From: an uncultured Flavobacteriales bacterium | GTDB lineage: Bacteria > Bacteroidota > Bacteroidia > Flavobacteriales > Crocinitomicaceae | Length of the DNA: 53,693 bases | Assembly: GCA_946478775.1 (NCBI GenBank) | Contig: CAMLDR010000006.1 | Location: 1-53,693, forward strand | Reading direction: 5' to 3' | Shown here: positions 24,083 to 32,028 of the stretch, in pieces | How positions within the stretch are numbered: the stretch's first letter is position 1 | Layout of the letters: the number at the start of each line of letters is the position of its first letter | Program-made: the position numbers and the translations under genes | Notes under the pieces: model-generated | Told to the model about the DNA's origin: nothing | Databases searched by the model: none | What the model saw: only the letters and a program-made list of their open reading frames with translations

Positions 24083-25288
24083 TCACCTTCCAAATCGGAA
24101 CCATTCGGACAAAGGGTGTTTTTCACCTTTCAACCAATCGGAAACCATTGCCATTCCTACAACTGAAAAAGTAATGCCATTTCCCCCGAATCCGCATACA
24201 AAGTAGGTATTTCGAAAATCTTTATGCGCGCCAATGTAAGGAAGCCCGTCTTTTGTTTCTCCGAAAGTTCCTGCCCAGGCAAAATCAGGATAAAATGGCC
24301 TGTCCGGGAATATTCTTTGGAATGATTTGATCAGCTTCCGGTTTTTCTCACCGATCAGCACATCCCGCTTTTCCGGATCCAGAAACTCTTCATCCTCTCC
24401 CCCGATCAAAAAACGGAAATCGTCCGTTGTACGCATATACAGATAAGGAGTCGCAGTATTCCAGATCAACAGGTTTTTGTATTGTTCATACAGCCCTTTA
24501 TTCACTTCCGATACGATGGCAAATGAACTCAGCAGTTTCACAAACGATTCTTTGATCAAATTCACGGTTTCGTAACCTGTACAATAGATCACTTTGGAAG
24601 CTTTTACAGCGTAGCCGGTATCTGTCGTACAAAGGTTAAATCCCTTTTTATATGTCACACCTGTCACTTCCGTCTTATCGTAAACCTGCAGTCCTTTTTT
24701 ATGGTTGTACCTGAGAATTTCGTGAGCCAGCCGGAATGCATCCACACTGCCACCTTGTTTCGAAAGAATTCCTCCGAAAGATCCGCTGACCCCGTATTGT
24801 TTCACAATCTCTGCCGGCTCCAGCCATTTCACCTTGTATCCTGCTTCCTTTCGTGCCTCAAATTCTTTTTGAAGCAGCGCCACATCTTTTTTATATGCCG
24901 CATAATAAAGCGATTTTTTCTTTTGGAAACCTGCCTCCGATTTCAGCTTTTTAGAAATCCCGGCCAATTGGTCAATGGCATCGGAACATGCCCGGTAACT
25001 GGCCAAAGCTCCTTCCTTGCCGATCAGTTCTATTAACCGGTGTAAAGGAGTGTCTATCTCGTACTGCAGCATGGAAGTAGTTGCAGAGGAGCTTCCGTTG
25101 CAGACTTCCCGCTTGTCGATCAGAATGACTTTGAGCCCTTCGGAAACGCACTGATGAGCAATGAGCGCACCTGTAATTCCTCCACCCACAATGAGCACAT
25201 CACATTCCTCGTTTTTCCGGAGTGAAGCATACGACTGGATCAACCCGTTTTTGACCAGCCAGAAAGGTTCATTTGATTTTAAGTCCAT
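24083..25288 (-). CDS. FAD-dependent oxidoreductase (DAO family)
   Basis: I start at the ATG giving MDLKSNEPFWLVKNG, which fits relatives; a second ATG five codons earlier is possible. The 401-residue protein has a Rossmann dinucleotide motif at about residues 30-58 (DVLIVGGGITGALIAHQC, then VILIDKREV), a substrate domain, and a C-terminal FAD-contact segment (YFVCGFGGNGITFSVVGM). It fits the DAO/glycine-oxidase group (PF01266), which oxidises amines or amino acids. There is no Rieske cluster motif after the FAD domain, unlike some relatives. The substrate is unknown. It is cytoplasmic and bracketed by two copies of one palindrome. Confidence 0.92.
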   Translation of the reverse strand: MDLKSNEPFWLVKNGLIQSYASLRKNEECDVLIVGGGITGALIAHQCVSEGLKVILIDKREVCNGSSSATTSMLQYEIDTPLHRLIELIGKEGALASYRACSDAIDQLAGISKKLKSEAGFQKKKSLYYAAYKKDVALLQKEFEARKEAGYKVKWLEPAEIVKQYGVSGSFGGILSKQGGSVDAFRLAHEILRYNHKKGLQVYDKTEVTGVTYKKGFNLCTTDTGYAVKASKVIYCTGYETVNLIKESFVKLLSSFAIVSEVNKGLYEQYKNLLIWNTATPYLYMRTTDDFRFLIGGEDEEFLDPEKRDVLIGEKNRKLIKSFQRIFPDRPFYPDFAWAGTFGETKDGLPYIGAHKDFRNTYFVCGFGGNGITFSVVGMAMVSDWLKGEKHPLSEWFRFGR

Positions 25289-25328
25289 GAGAAATGCTTT
25301 CAACCAAGATAAACAAAAAATGATCTAA

Positions 25329-25358
25329 TGTGGGCACGCGATTAATCGCGTGTCCACA
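25329..25358. repeat. Palindromic repeat (copy 2)
   Basis: This 30-base palindrome, tgtgggcacgcgatt / aatcgcgtgtccaca, has one G-T wobble. Its first 23 bases are identical to the copy at 24045. It lies upstream of the FAD oxidoreductase gene, where a terminator for that gene makes no sense, so it is more likely a mobile palindromic repeat. Confidence 0.8.
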
Positions 25359-25377
25359 GAATAGTGCCAAATTATCA

Positions 25378-25439
25378 CAAAGAAAAAATCCCAAAGGTTA
25401 AACCTTCGGGATCCAATTTCCTGCGGAGAATGTAGGATT
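25378..25439 (-). repeat. 62-bp direct repeat holding a copy of the tRNA-Ser 3' end (att-like, outer copy)
   Basis: These 62 bases are identical to 25545-25606, 167 bases further on. The repeat holds the last 16 bases of tRNA-Ser, from the T-loop to the discriminator, and the tRNA's downstream terminator. The rest of the tRNA is absent here. A partial 3' tRNA copy next to the intact gene is the form left by a tyrosine recombinase that uses the tRNA 3' end as attachment site. Confidence 0.85.
25388..25412 (-). terminator. Duplicate of the tRNA-Ser terminator
   Basis: This hairpin is identical to the one at 25555-25579 and is carried within the 62-bp direct repeat. It retains the T-tract on the minus strand. 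Confidence 0.7.
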
Positions 25440-25544
25440 GAAGATCCTGAAAGGGACCGGCTAATCAAACTGAATCCCTTCGTTTTCTTCGAAAACTTGT
25501 TTTTTTCTTCCCTGACTTTACCGAAAATAATTTCGAAAAGTCAT
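25440..25544. other. 105-base spacer between the two tRNA-Ser 3'-end repeats
   Basis: No coding sequence can be seen. It contains a small hairpin, gttttc-ttc-gaaaac (25482-25496), followed on the plus strand by tgttttttt. That structure looks like a plus-strand terminator with no gene in front of it. Confidence 0.55.
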
Positions 25545-25606
25545 CAAAGAAAAAATCCCAAAGGTTAAACCTTCGGGATCCAATTTCCTGCGGAGAATGT
25601 AGGATT
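25545..25606 (-). repeat. 62-bp direct repeat covering the true tRNA-Ser 3' end (att-like, inner copy)
   Basis: This is the copy joined to the complete tRNA gene: 16 bases of tRNA plus 46 bases of downstream sequence, including the terminator. Identity with 25378-25439 is complete and stops abruptly on both sides. Confidence 0.85.
25555..25579 (-). terminator. Intrinsic terminator of tRNA-Ser
   Basis: On the minus strand the stem atcccgaaggt / acctttgggat (one G-T wobble) closes a 3-base loop and is followed by six T. It begins 11 bases after the end of the tRNA. Confidence 0.8.
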
Positions 25607-25675
25607 CGAACCTACGGTACCTTGCGGTACAACAGTTTTCAAGACTGCCGCAATCGACCACTCTGCCAATTCTCC
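25591..25675 (-). tRNA. tRNA-Ser (anticodon TGA)
   Basis: On the minus strand the acceptor arms GGAGAAT / ATTCTCC pair fully, with discriminator G, as in all tRNA-Ser. The anticodon loop reads CTTGAAA with anticodon TGA at 25639-25641. The T arm is GTAGG-TTCGAAT-CCTAC. A long variable arm (tgtaccgcaaggtacc) marks it as class II. The genomic sequence continues CA after the discriminator but does not encode CCA, so CCA is added by nucleotidyltransferase. The length is 85 bases. Confidence 0.96.
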
Positions 25676-25839
25676 GCGACAAAAGTAGTGCTATTTTCCT
25701 TTTTGACAAGTATTAAATGAAAAAAAAATAAAAGTTATTTACTTGTTACCTGAAAATCAGTACCGTTTAATCAATGATTTTCCTTTTACTACCATTCCTT
25801 TTCGGTAAATCACTTCAAATTCATTAACTTTACCCTACC

Positions 25840-25847
25840 TATATTTG
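25840..25847 (+). promoter_or_regulatory. Possible -7 promoter element very close to the GWxTD start codon
   Basis: TATATTTG matches TAnnTTTG exactly but ends five bases before the ATG, so a transcript would be nearly leaderless. No -33 TTG is found at the right distance, and chance cannot be excluded. Confidence 0.3.
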
Positions 25848-25851
25848 AATT

Positions 25852-27306
25852 ATGAAAAAGCCACTTTTGGTGATTTTGACTTTACTTCTTCTGATCTCAA
25901 ATTCCTTTGGGCAGAAAAATCAATTGAAAGCATTCATTGATTACAAAAGTTATTATTCACCTGAACAAGGACCTTATATCGATCTGCAATTTCAATTTGT
26001 AGCATATACCATCAAGTTTACCCCTGTTGATTCTGTTCTGCAGGCGAAAATCGCGGTTTCAACGATTGTTACGAGTCAGCCAAGCGGAGACACCGTTTAC
26101 ACCAATGCATTTGCTTTGGAAAGTCCGAGAATGCGAGATTCAATCGTGGAAGATTTCTTCGACAATGTGCGCATTCCACTGCAACCCGGAAATTATATTG
26201 CTTATGTCAGCCTTCAGGACATCAATGGAAAAGACAAAACACTTGACGGACAAATAGAAATTGCCATTCCCGATCATTTCACCAAGGTTTCAACCTCCGA
26301 CATTCTGATTGCAGAAGTGGCAACACCAAGCAATAATATGGAATCCCCTTTTCAAAAAAGCGGCTATGAGATCCTGCCGAGGATTTCCAATTTCTACAGC
26401 CCGTCTTTGAGTAACATTCCGTATTATGTAGAATTGTATAATACCAATCAAATTCAGGATAGCAGCTTTGGTTTGAGACAGCAGATTGTTTCTACTCAAA
26501 CCAATCAGGTTATGCCCGGTTTTTCGCGTTTTACCAAAATAAAACCAAGTCCGGTTGTGCCGATCCTGCGCAACATAGATATCTCAAAATTACCTTCGGG
26601 ATCTTACCACCTTACTCTGGAGATCATTGACCGGAGCAACAAAACAATTGGTCAGAAAGCCGATTATTTCTTTGAACGCATCAACGACATTGAAGTAGCA
26701 GAAAATGTGGATGAAATCATATTGGACCCGGCTTTCCAGGCTTCTTTGACAAACGATTCACTGGATTATTACCTGGCAAGTTTAATTCCGATAGCAAGAC
26801 CTGCGGAAGTGAAATCGATCATGAAAACACTGAAAGCAAAAAGCCCGGACCTTGCCCGTAAGCACATTCAGCAGTTTTGGGTTCAGACTTCCGGGGCCAA
26901 CGCATCCGATCAATGGCTGACTTACAAGAAGAATGTACAGCTGGTGCAAAAAAATTACGGAAACAACTTCCAGGATGGCTTTGAAACAGATCGCGGAAGG
27001 GTTTTCTTACAATACGGGCAACCCAACACCATCATTGTTCGTGAAACTTCACCGGCTGAATATCCTTACGAAATCTGGCATTATTACAAGATCAAAAACT
27101 TCAGCAACAAGCGTTTTGTATTCTACAATCCGGATCTGGTAAACAATGGGTATCGCTTACTGCATTCCGATATGGTTGGCGAGCAGCAAAATTACAAATG
27201 GCAGGAAATGCTTGTGAAACGTAACAACGGAGCATCGAATGTGGACAGCAATAGCGGGAACAATCAATATGGTACAAACAGCGGCTATTATTACAAACAA
27301 GACTAA
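25852..27306 (+). CDS. GWxTD domain-containing secreted protein
   Basis: The 484-residue protein has a signal peptide (MKKPLLVILTLLLLISNSFGQ), a beta-rich region with an FYSPSLSNIPYYVELYNT strand pattern, and a C-terminal GWxTD domain (about residues 365-460) with GFETDRGRVFLQYGQPN, PYEIWHYYKI and RFVFYNPD. The glycine-tryptophan motif is changed to Gly-Phe-Glu-Thr-Asp here. The domain is widespread in Bacteroidota and is of unknown function. The tail is Asn/Ser/Gly-rich. The GT2 gene starts eight bases downstream, so the two, and DUF1801, form an operon. A possible -7 element (TATATTTG) ends five bases before the ATG. Confidence 0.93.
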   Translation: MKKPLLVILTLLLLISNSFGQKNQLKAFIDYKSYYSPEQGPYIDLQFQFVAYTIKFTPVDSVLQAKIAVSTIVTSQPSGDTVYTNAFALESPRMRDSIVEDFFDNVRIPLQPGNYIAYVSLQDINGKDKTLDGQIEIAIPDHFTKVSTSDILIAEVATPSNNMESPFQKSGYEILPRISNFYSPSLSNIPYYVELYNTNQIQDSSFGLRQQIVSTQTNQVMPGFSRFTKIKPSPVVPILRNIDISKLPSGSYHLTLEIIDRSNKTIGQKADYFFERINDIEVAENVDEIILDPAFQASLTNDSLDYYLASLIPIARPAEVKSIMKTLKAKSPDLARKHIQQFWVQTSGANASDQWLTYKKNVQLVQKNYGNNFQDGFETDRGRVFLQYGQPNTIIVRETSPAEYPYEIWHYYKIKNFSNKRFVFYNPDLVNNGYRLLHSDMVGEQQNYKWQEMLVKRNNGASNVDSNSGNNQYGTNSGYYYKQD

Positions 27307-27314
27307 TCGTATTT

Positions 27315-28343
27315 GTGCAGAATCCTGATATTGCCGTTGTCATTCTAAACTGGAACGGAAAGCATTTCTTAGAACAATTTTTACCCGAAGTAATAGCGCA
27401 TTCGAAACCTTTTCGAGTGGTCCTGGCAGACAATGCTTCAAGTGATGATTCCGTTTCATGGACCCGGGAACAATTCCCGGAGTTGGAAATTGTTATCAAT
27501 GATTTCAATGGTGGTTTTGCCAAAGGCTATAACGACGCTTTAAAACAAATCCGGGCAGATTATTATGTTTTGCTCAACAGTGATGTGGAAGTAAGCGAAA
27601 ACTGGCTTTTACCTCTTGTGGAAACAATGAAAGATAACCGGGTTGCAGGCTGCCAGCCAAAAGTTCATTCGTTTAAGAACAGGGGCACTTTTGAACACGC
27701 AGGAGCCTGCGGAGGTTTTTTGGATAAATACCACTACCCTTTTTGCCGTGGACGAATTATGGATCACGTCGAGGTAGATGAAGGCCAGTACGATCATTCC
27801 TCCAAAATATTTTGGGCCACCGGTGCCTGTTTGATGATCCGTTCCGATATCTATTGGGAAGCTGGAGGATTGGACGAACGTTTCTTTGCTCACATGGAAG
27901 AGATCGATCTTTGCTGGCGGATTCAACGGATGGGACTTCATTTTGAAGTCAACCCGAAAAGTGTGGTCTACCATGTTGGAGGAGGAACACTGAACTACAT
28001 GAATCCGAAAAAGACCTTTTTGAATTTCCGGAACAGCCTTTTGATGATTCATAAAAATCAACGCACCGCACTTTCTTATGTTTTATTCAGAAGACTGTGC
28101 TTCGACGGCTTAGCTGCTTTTATTTTTTTACTAAAAGGACAATTTTCACATTTCTGGGCAGTTTTCAGAGCACATATGTCATTCTACGATCACCTTCCTT
28201 CTTCCATGAAAGAACGCAGGAAATCGAAAAAGCTGGATACCAACGCACCTGTGTCTTTCTACCGGGGAAGTATTCTTTGGGCACTTTACATTCAAAAGGT
28301 GAGTAAATTCAAGGATTTGAACCAGCGAAAATTTGATTTGTAA
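27315..28343 (+). CDS. Glycosyltransferase family 2
   Basis: The start is GTG, the first in-frame start after the upstream stop, and it gives MQNPDIAVVILNWNGKHFLE, the usual opening of this family. The 342-residue protein has the GT-A fold: AVVILNWNG, VVLADNASSDDS, GFAKGYNDAL, the nucleotide-sugar motif LLNSDVEVS (aspartate in place of DxD), and the later EEIDLCWRIQRMG and FLNFRNSL. Membership near the rhamnosyltransferase-type GT2 enzymes is likely. It transfers a sugar to a cell-surface glycan on the cytoplasmic face; donor and acceptor are unknown. It is followed by DUF1801 with a one-base overlap (taATG). Confidence 0.93.
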   Translation: MQNPDIAVVILNWNGKHFLEQFLPEVIAHSKPFRVVLADNASSDDSVSWTREQFPELEIVINDFNGGFAKGYNDALKQIRADYYVLLNSDVEVSENWLLPLVETMKDNRVAGCQPKVHSFKNRGTFEHAGACGGFLDKYHYPFCRGRIMDHVEVDEGQYDHSSKIFWATGACLMIRSDIYWEAGGLDERFFAHMEEIDLCWRIQRMGLHFEVNPKSVVYHVGGGTLNYMNPKKTFLNFRNSLLMIHKNQRTALSYVLFRRLCFDGLAAFIFLLKGQFSHFWAVFRAHMSFYDHLPSSMKERRKSKKLDTNAPVSFYRGSILWALYIQKVSKFKDLNQRKFDL

Positions 28344-28720
28344 TGAGTTCTGCACTTGCCATATTTTTAGGAGGATATCCGCATCCGATAAGGGAATTAT
28401 TCCTGGCAGCGCAAACGCTTTTGGAACGGGAACTTCCAAACAGTCAGCAGGAATTGGATATTCCGGCAAAAATGCTTGCCTTCAGCTATGGTCCGGGATA
28501 TAAAGGAATGATCTGTGTTTTGTTTCCTTCTCAAAGAGGAGTCAAACTGTCTTTCAGCAAGGGAACAGAACTTTCAAACAAACACGGCTTGCTTGAGGGA
28601 ACAGGAAAGAAAACCCGCTATGTGGAACTGAGCCATTCCCTGCTCCGAAAAACAGAACTGCTGGAACTCATTCGACACGCAAAACTCTTTCATGACATGA
28701 CTTCAGGATCAGAAGCATGA
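28343..28720 (+). CDS. DUF1801 domain protein
   Basis: This 125-residue cytoplasmic protein fits DUF1801 (PF08818): a first helix (HPIRELFLAAQTLLERELPN), the AFSYGPGYKGMICVLFPSQRGVKLSF core, and the family's HGLLEGTGKKTRYVEL motif. The fold is like that of MmcQ/YjbR and the domain may bind nucleic acid or small ligands, but no activity is known. It overlaps the GT2 stop by one base, which indicates translational coupling and a conserved operon. It has no signal peptide. Confidence 0.88.
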   Translation: MSSALAIFLGGYPHPIRELFLAAQTLLERELPNSQQELDIPAKMLAFSYGPGYKGMICVLFPSQRGVKLSFSKGTELSNKHGLLEGTGKKTRYVELSHSLLRKTELLELIRHAKLFHDMTSGSEA

Positions 28721-28787
28721 AGGGAAAAAATCGTTAATTCATCCTAAAGCAAATCCTCATTTCCGCTTCCTTTAGTACATTTATCCC

Positions 28788-29669
28788 ATGAGAAATAGTT
28801 TGCTCCTTGTTATTTTCGGGTTTATCGGAATTCATTCTTTTTCCCAGGATGCCATCCCTTACAACCTGAAACAAGAAGATCAAAAATTCATTCTTCCTCC
28901 TGAATTAAATGAAATATCCGGGCTCACAGCTGTAGATTCCATCACACTTGCCTGCGTACAGGACGAAGAAGGAACTGTATTCATTTATGATATCAAAAAT
29001 CGGCAGATCAATCGTAAAATCCACTTTGCAGGTCCCGGAGATTATGAAGGCCTTGCAGTTGTTGGGAAGGATTTGTTTGTACTTAGAAGTGATGCTGTAT
29101 TATTTCACATTCGCAACTATCAGTCCGACAAATGGATGCTTGATTCCATCGCAACCGGAATTCCGAACAAGGACAATGAAGGTTTTTGCTTCGACGCGAA
29201 AAATAACCGGTTACTTATTGGTTCCAAAAGTAAGATTGCGAAAGGAGCTGAATTCAAAAACCTGCGCACTATTTATGCCTTCGATTTGAAAGAGTACAAA
29301 TTAAATCGGGAACCGTTGTACAAATACGATATCAATTCGATCAAGAATTTTGCTTCGAGGAACCGGATCGAATTGCCCACCAAACCAAGTAAAAAGAATC
29401 CGAACGAAGAAGAGCCCGCATTGAAATTTCAAATCTCCGGTATTTATATTCATCCGGGGAATCAACTGCTTTATGTATTAAGTGCTTCGGATTATTACCT
29501 CTTCGTATTTAATACCAAAGGTGATATCATTCACCTGGAAGTGCTGGACCCTCAAAAATTCAATAAAGCGGAGGGAATTGTCATTATGCAAAACGGCGAT
29601 TTGTATGTTTCCAATGAAGGACAAAGCGGTGCTCCGAAGATTTTGCTTTTCAAAGCAAAGAAAATCTAA
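28788..29669 (+). CDS. SdiA-regulated-type secreted beta-propeller protein
   Basis: The 293-residue protein has a signal peptide (to about HSFSQ) and a propeller-type domain that matches the SdiA-regulated family (PF06977). Motifs include ILPPELNEISGLTAV, GPGDYEGLAVVGKDLFVL, DNEGFCFDAKNNRLLIGSK and FNKAEGIVIMQNGDLYVSNEG. The repeats of strand-turn-strand with an EGL or EGF box are the family's signature. It is probably periplasmic or surface-exposed. No catalytic residues are known. It is separated from DUF1801 by 67 bases and may have its own promoter. Confidence 0.9.
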   Translation: MRNSLLLVIFGFIGIHSFSQDAIPYNLKQEDQKFILPPELNEISGLTAVDSITLACVQDEEGTVFIYDIKNRQINRKIHFAGPGDYEGLAVVGKDLFVLRSDAVLFHIRNYQSDKWMLDSIATGIPNKDNEGFCFDAKNNRLLIGSKSKIAKGAEFKNLRTIYAFDLKEYKLNREPLYKYDINSIKNFASRNRIELPTKPSKKNPNEEEPALKFQISGIYIHPGNQLLYVLSASDYYLFVFNTKGDIIHLEVLDPQKFNKAEGIVIMQNGDLYVSNEGQSGAPKILLFKAKKI

Positions 29670-29780
29670 AACTTATTTTTAATGCAAAGAGAAGAAAATA
29701 TAGCAGACTTCCAGTCGCTATCTATTTCAGGACTCAGAGATACATACTTTGCTTCTATGCGTTTAAAAACTGGATTCCGA

Positions 29781-30638
29781 CTACTTCTGTTTCTTCGTTC
29801 GGTTTGTCAATTGAAATTGAGCTCCGAATACGATGTGGTACTCCATAAAGAAGAAATGTTGTTTTGCCCTGTCTATATCTGCACCGGGCCGATTATACGT
29901 CGTCCGAATATCCGGCATGTGAATGAATCCATATTTAGCTTCTCCTTGTATGAAGAAATATTTGAAGAAGTTCAATTTCAAGCCACCAACCAAACTAAGA
30001 CCATAACCTGCCAAATGGAATTCATCGTGTCTTGGATTTCCTAAAAGCGTGGTATTTGTTCTTGGAACCAGTACCCCTGCTCCAACTCCATAATTCGTAC
30101 TCAGATTGAAATGTTTTACATTAATCCAAGCATCGGATCGCCGCACTTCCAGGTTCAGATAATTCAACCCGTCTGTGTGTTCGAACATCAAAAAAGCAGT
30201 ATCCATCACCATAGGCTGGTTATTATATACACCATCATAAGGAGTACCGGAATTTGAAATATTCCCGTTCATGTTCACCGTCTGAAAAGCTTTCATCACG
30301 TATTTCATATGATCTGCACCAAAGGAAATCTCGTATTTATCTTTAAAATAATAACCCAATCGTAAATTGTATTGAGGAATCGTAATGGTTTTCGGGTTGA
30401 AATACAAATCCGCTTTGAATAAAGATTGACGGTCATTTGCAATCACATTGTCCAGTTTGAACTTATATGAACTTCCCCAAAAAGTAATGTCTGATTTGGT
30501 ATAAGCTCCCCTGTTCCATCCCCAGTAAAGATAAAAAGAGCCTTTTCTGTTAGGTTTCCATAGCTCTGCCTTTTGAGTTTGGGCCATAGCAATAGGCATG
30601 GCCATAGCCAGGGCTATAAGAAGAACATGAAATTTCAT
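29781..30638 (-). CDS. Outer-membrane beta-barrel protein
   Basis: The 285-residue protein has a signal peptide (MKFHVLLIALAMAMPIAMAQ) and a body of amphipathic strands with many aromatic residues, for example GSFYLYWGWNRGAYTKS, YNLRLGYYFKDKYEISFG and FFKYFFIQGEAKYGFIHM. Near the end HIVFGAQFQL resembles a final barrel strand, followed by a short basic tail. A 10-12 strand outer-membrane barrel is likely. I cannot name the family. A -7 element lies 16 bases before the ATG. It is downstream of the DUF4374 lipoprotein gene, but a strong palindromic terminator separates them. Confidence 0.87.
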   Translation of the reverse strand: MKFHVLLIALAMAMPIAMAQTQKAELWKPNRKGSFYLYWGWNRGAYTKSDITFWGSSYKFKLDNVIANDRQSLFKADLYFNPKTITIPQYNLRLGYYFKDKYEISFGADHMKYVMKAFQTVNMNGNISNSGTPYDGVYNNQPMVMDTAFLMFEHTDGLNYLNLEVRRSDAWINVKHFNLSTNYGVGAGVLVPRTNTTLLGNPRHDEFHLAGYGLSLVGGLKLNFFKYFFIQGEAKYGFIHMPDIRTTYNRPGADIDRAKQHFFFMEYHIVFGAQFQLTNRTKKQK

Positions 30639-30654
30639 TTGTCTAAGTTTGGTG

Positions 30655-30662
30655 CAAATGTA
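30655..30662 (-). promoter_or_regulatory. Bacteroidota -7 promoter element of the barrel-protein gene
   Basis: On the minus strand this is TACATTTG, an exact match to TAnnTTTG, 16 bases before the start codon. No well-spaced -33 TTG is seen. Confidence 0.45.
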
Positions 30663-30700
30663 GCAAAGAATTCGCTTCTGCGGATTGGTGATCAGTTAAA

Positions 30701-30736
30701 AACAGTAGGGGCTTAAAATTTTAAGCCCCTACTGTT
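30701..30736. terminator. Perfect 36-base palindrome, terminator of the receptor operon
   Basis: The 18-base arm aacagtaggggcttaaaa is followed directly by its exact reverse complement, with no loop. On the minus strand it is followed by ctgttttt-type sequence, so it can end the DUF4374 transcript. The taggggc outer arm is shared with the hairpin at 16354. Confidence 0.85.
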
Positions 30737-30775
30737 TATTCGTGAGTAGTAGTCGGGTTATTACGGTTTTAGATC

Positions 30776-32011
30776 TTAATATTTAAAGAAACACTGAACC
30801 GACTTCCCGTCGATTGTTGCTCCCTGCTGTGCTGTAGCGTTGGAAGGATCGATGCGGTAAATAAATGCATTGGAACCTGTATTCACAGAAAAGAATACTT
30901 TTCCGTTCTCCACGTAGAATGGGGTGTAATACTGTCCGCCGTGAAGAGGAACATCATTCACAATTTGCAGCGATTGGCTATTTAAGTCCAAAATCGCGAT
31001 TTGATGAATGGGAACATCAATACCGAAAGCCGCCCAGCTTCCTCCGGCTTGAGCATCCACCGAATTTGAAACTACCCGTGCAACCATTTTCCCGTTTCCA
31101 ATATAAACACCTGTCATGATCTTATATCCAAGCGCTTCGGTATTGAAGAAATAGCTGTTGTCAAATTGCTCCTGACCCGCATTGATCTTTAATATCCCGG
31201 AAGGTTTTGTAGCCTGCGTATATCCGGCTGCCAGGGAGCAGGTTGAAATGGTGTAGTGATTTCCGTTCTCGTCTTCGATAATTGCAGGTGACCCTCCGTA
31301 ATAACCGATTGGTCCGGTGCGTGTATCTTTAAATGTAGTCACGAAATTCAATCCCGGGTAGGTGTAAACATTCACGTATGCCGTATCGGTTTGGGGAGTA
31401 TCCCACGATGCACCGTGCAAAGGATAGTAAGCCACATAGATTTTCCCGTTACTGATGTATGTTCCGGTCGGCCACATATTCAATTGCGCCATGGTATCGT
31501 TATACAACACATTCAAAACGATGTTCTGCGTATTGGAAATGGACATTGTACTTGGATTTACCGTTTGAAATTTACAATCATACGCGCCACCACCCCAGGG
31601 TGCACTAACAGCAGATACATTTCCGTTCGGATCATTCGTTAAAACATCCAGTCTGTCAAACACAAAACTTCCGGCAGAGGACAAAGTGCTGTTCGCAATT
31701 TGGTATCCCGTGCACACATTGTTCGTGTAGTCGATCGCCAGGTATTTGTTTCCAACCTGGTGGTAATACATCCAGCCCATTTGCTCGATTCCGTTACCTG
31801 TAGCGGAAATTGTTCCTGACATCAGGTCTGTTCCTGTTACCAGATACTCGGCATCTGCTCCCGCACTGGTTGTTTTCAATCCCAAAACGTAACCTGAAGC
31901 CGGAACCGGTGTTTCTTCTTCTTCAGTCGTTTTTTTCTTTTTACATGAAGCAATTGTTGTCATGCCTAACAGGGCAATCACAGCAATTACAAGTGTACTC
32001 TTTGTTTTCAT
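30776..32011 (-). CDS. DUF4374 surface lipoprotein (XusB-like siderophore-binding candidate)
   Basis: The 411-residue protein has a lipoprotein signal ending TTIASC (the cysteine is residue 23), followed by KKKKTTEEEE and a proline-rich linker. The domain fits DUF4374 (PF14298): DAEYLVTGTDLMSGTISATG, GNGIEQMGWMYYHQVGNKY, VYTYPGLNFVTTFKDTRTGP, KINAGQEQFDNSYFFN, and FIYRIDPSNATAQQGATIDG. This is a seven-bladed propeller. In Bacteroides thetaiotaomicron the DUF4374 protein XusB captures ferric siderophores made by others. The TonB receptor gene lies just 17 bases upstream, as in that operon. Ligand identity is inferred by family. Confidence 0.92.
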   Translation of the reverse strand: MKTKSTLVIAVIALLGMTTIASCKKKKTTEEEETPVPASGYVLGLKTTSAGADAEYLVTGTDLMSGTISATGNGIEQMGWMYYHQVGNKYLAIDYTNNVCTGYQIANSTLSSAGSFVFDRLDVLTNDPNGNVSAVSAPWGGGAYDCKFQTVNPSTMSISNTQNIVLNVLYNDTMAQLNMWPTGTYISNGKIYVAYYPLHGASWDTPQTDTAYVNVYTYPGLNFVTTFKDTRTGPIGYYGGSPAIIEDENGNHYTISTCSLAAGYTQATKPSGILKINAGQEQFDNSYFFNTEALGYKIMTGVYIGNGKMVARVVSNSVDAQAGGSWAAFGIDVPIHQIAILDLNSQSLQIVNDVPLHGGQYYTPFYVENGKVFFSVNTGSNAFIYRIDPSNATAQQGATIDGKSVQCFFKY

Positions 32012-32028
32012 TTGACTTGTTTTAAATT

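Noticed and set aside
24046..25358. Terminal inverted repeats of an insertion sequence around the oxidoreductase gene
   Set aside because: The enclosed gene is an FAD oxidoreductase, not a transposase, and there is no target-site duplication visible.
29682..30044. 120-codon plus-strand reading frame starting MQREENIADF
   Set aside because: It is antisense to most of the 3' end of the barrel-protein gene and has no signal peptide or recognisable domain; codon usage follows the opposite strand.
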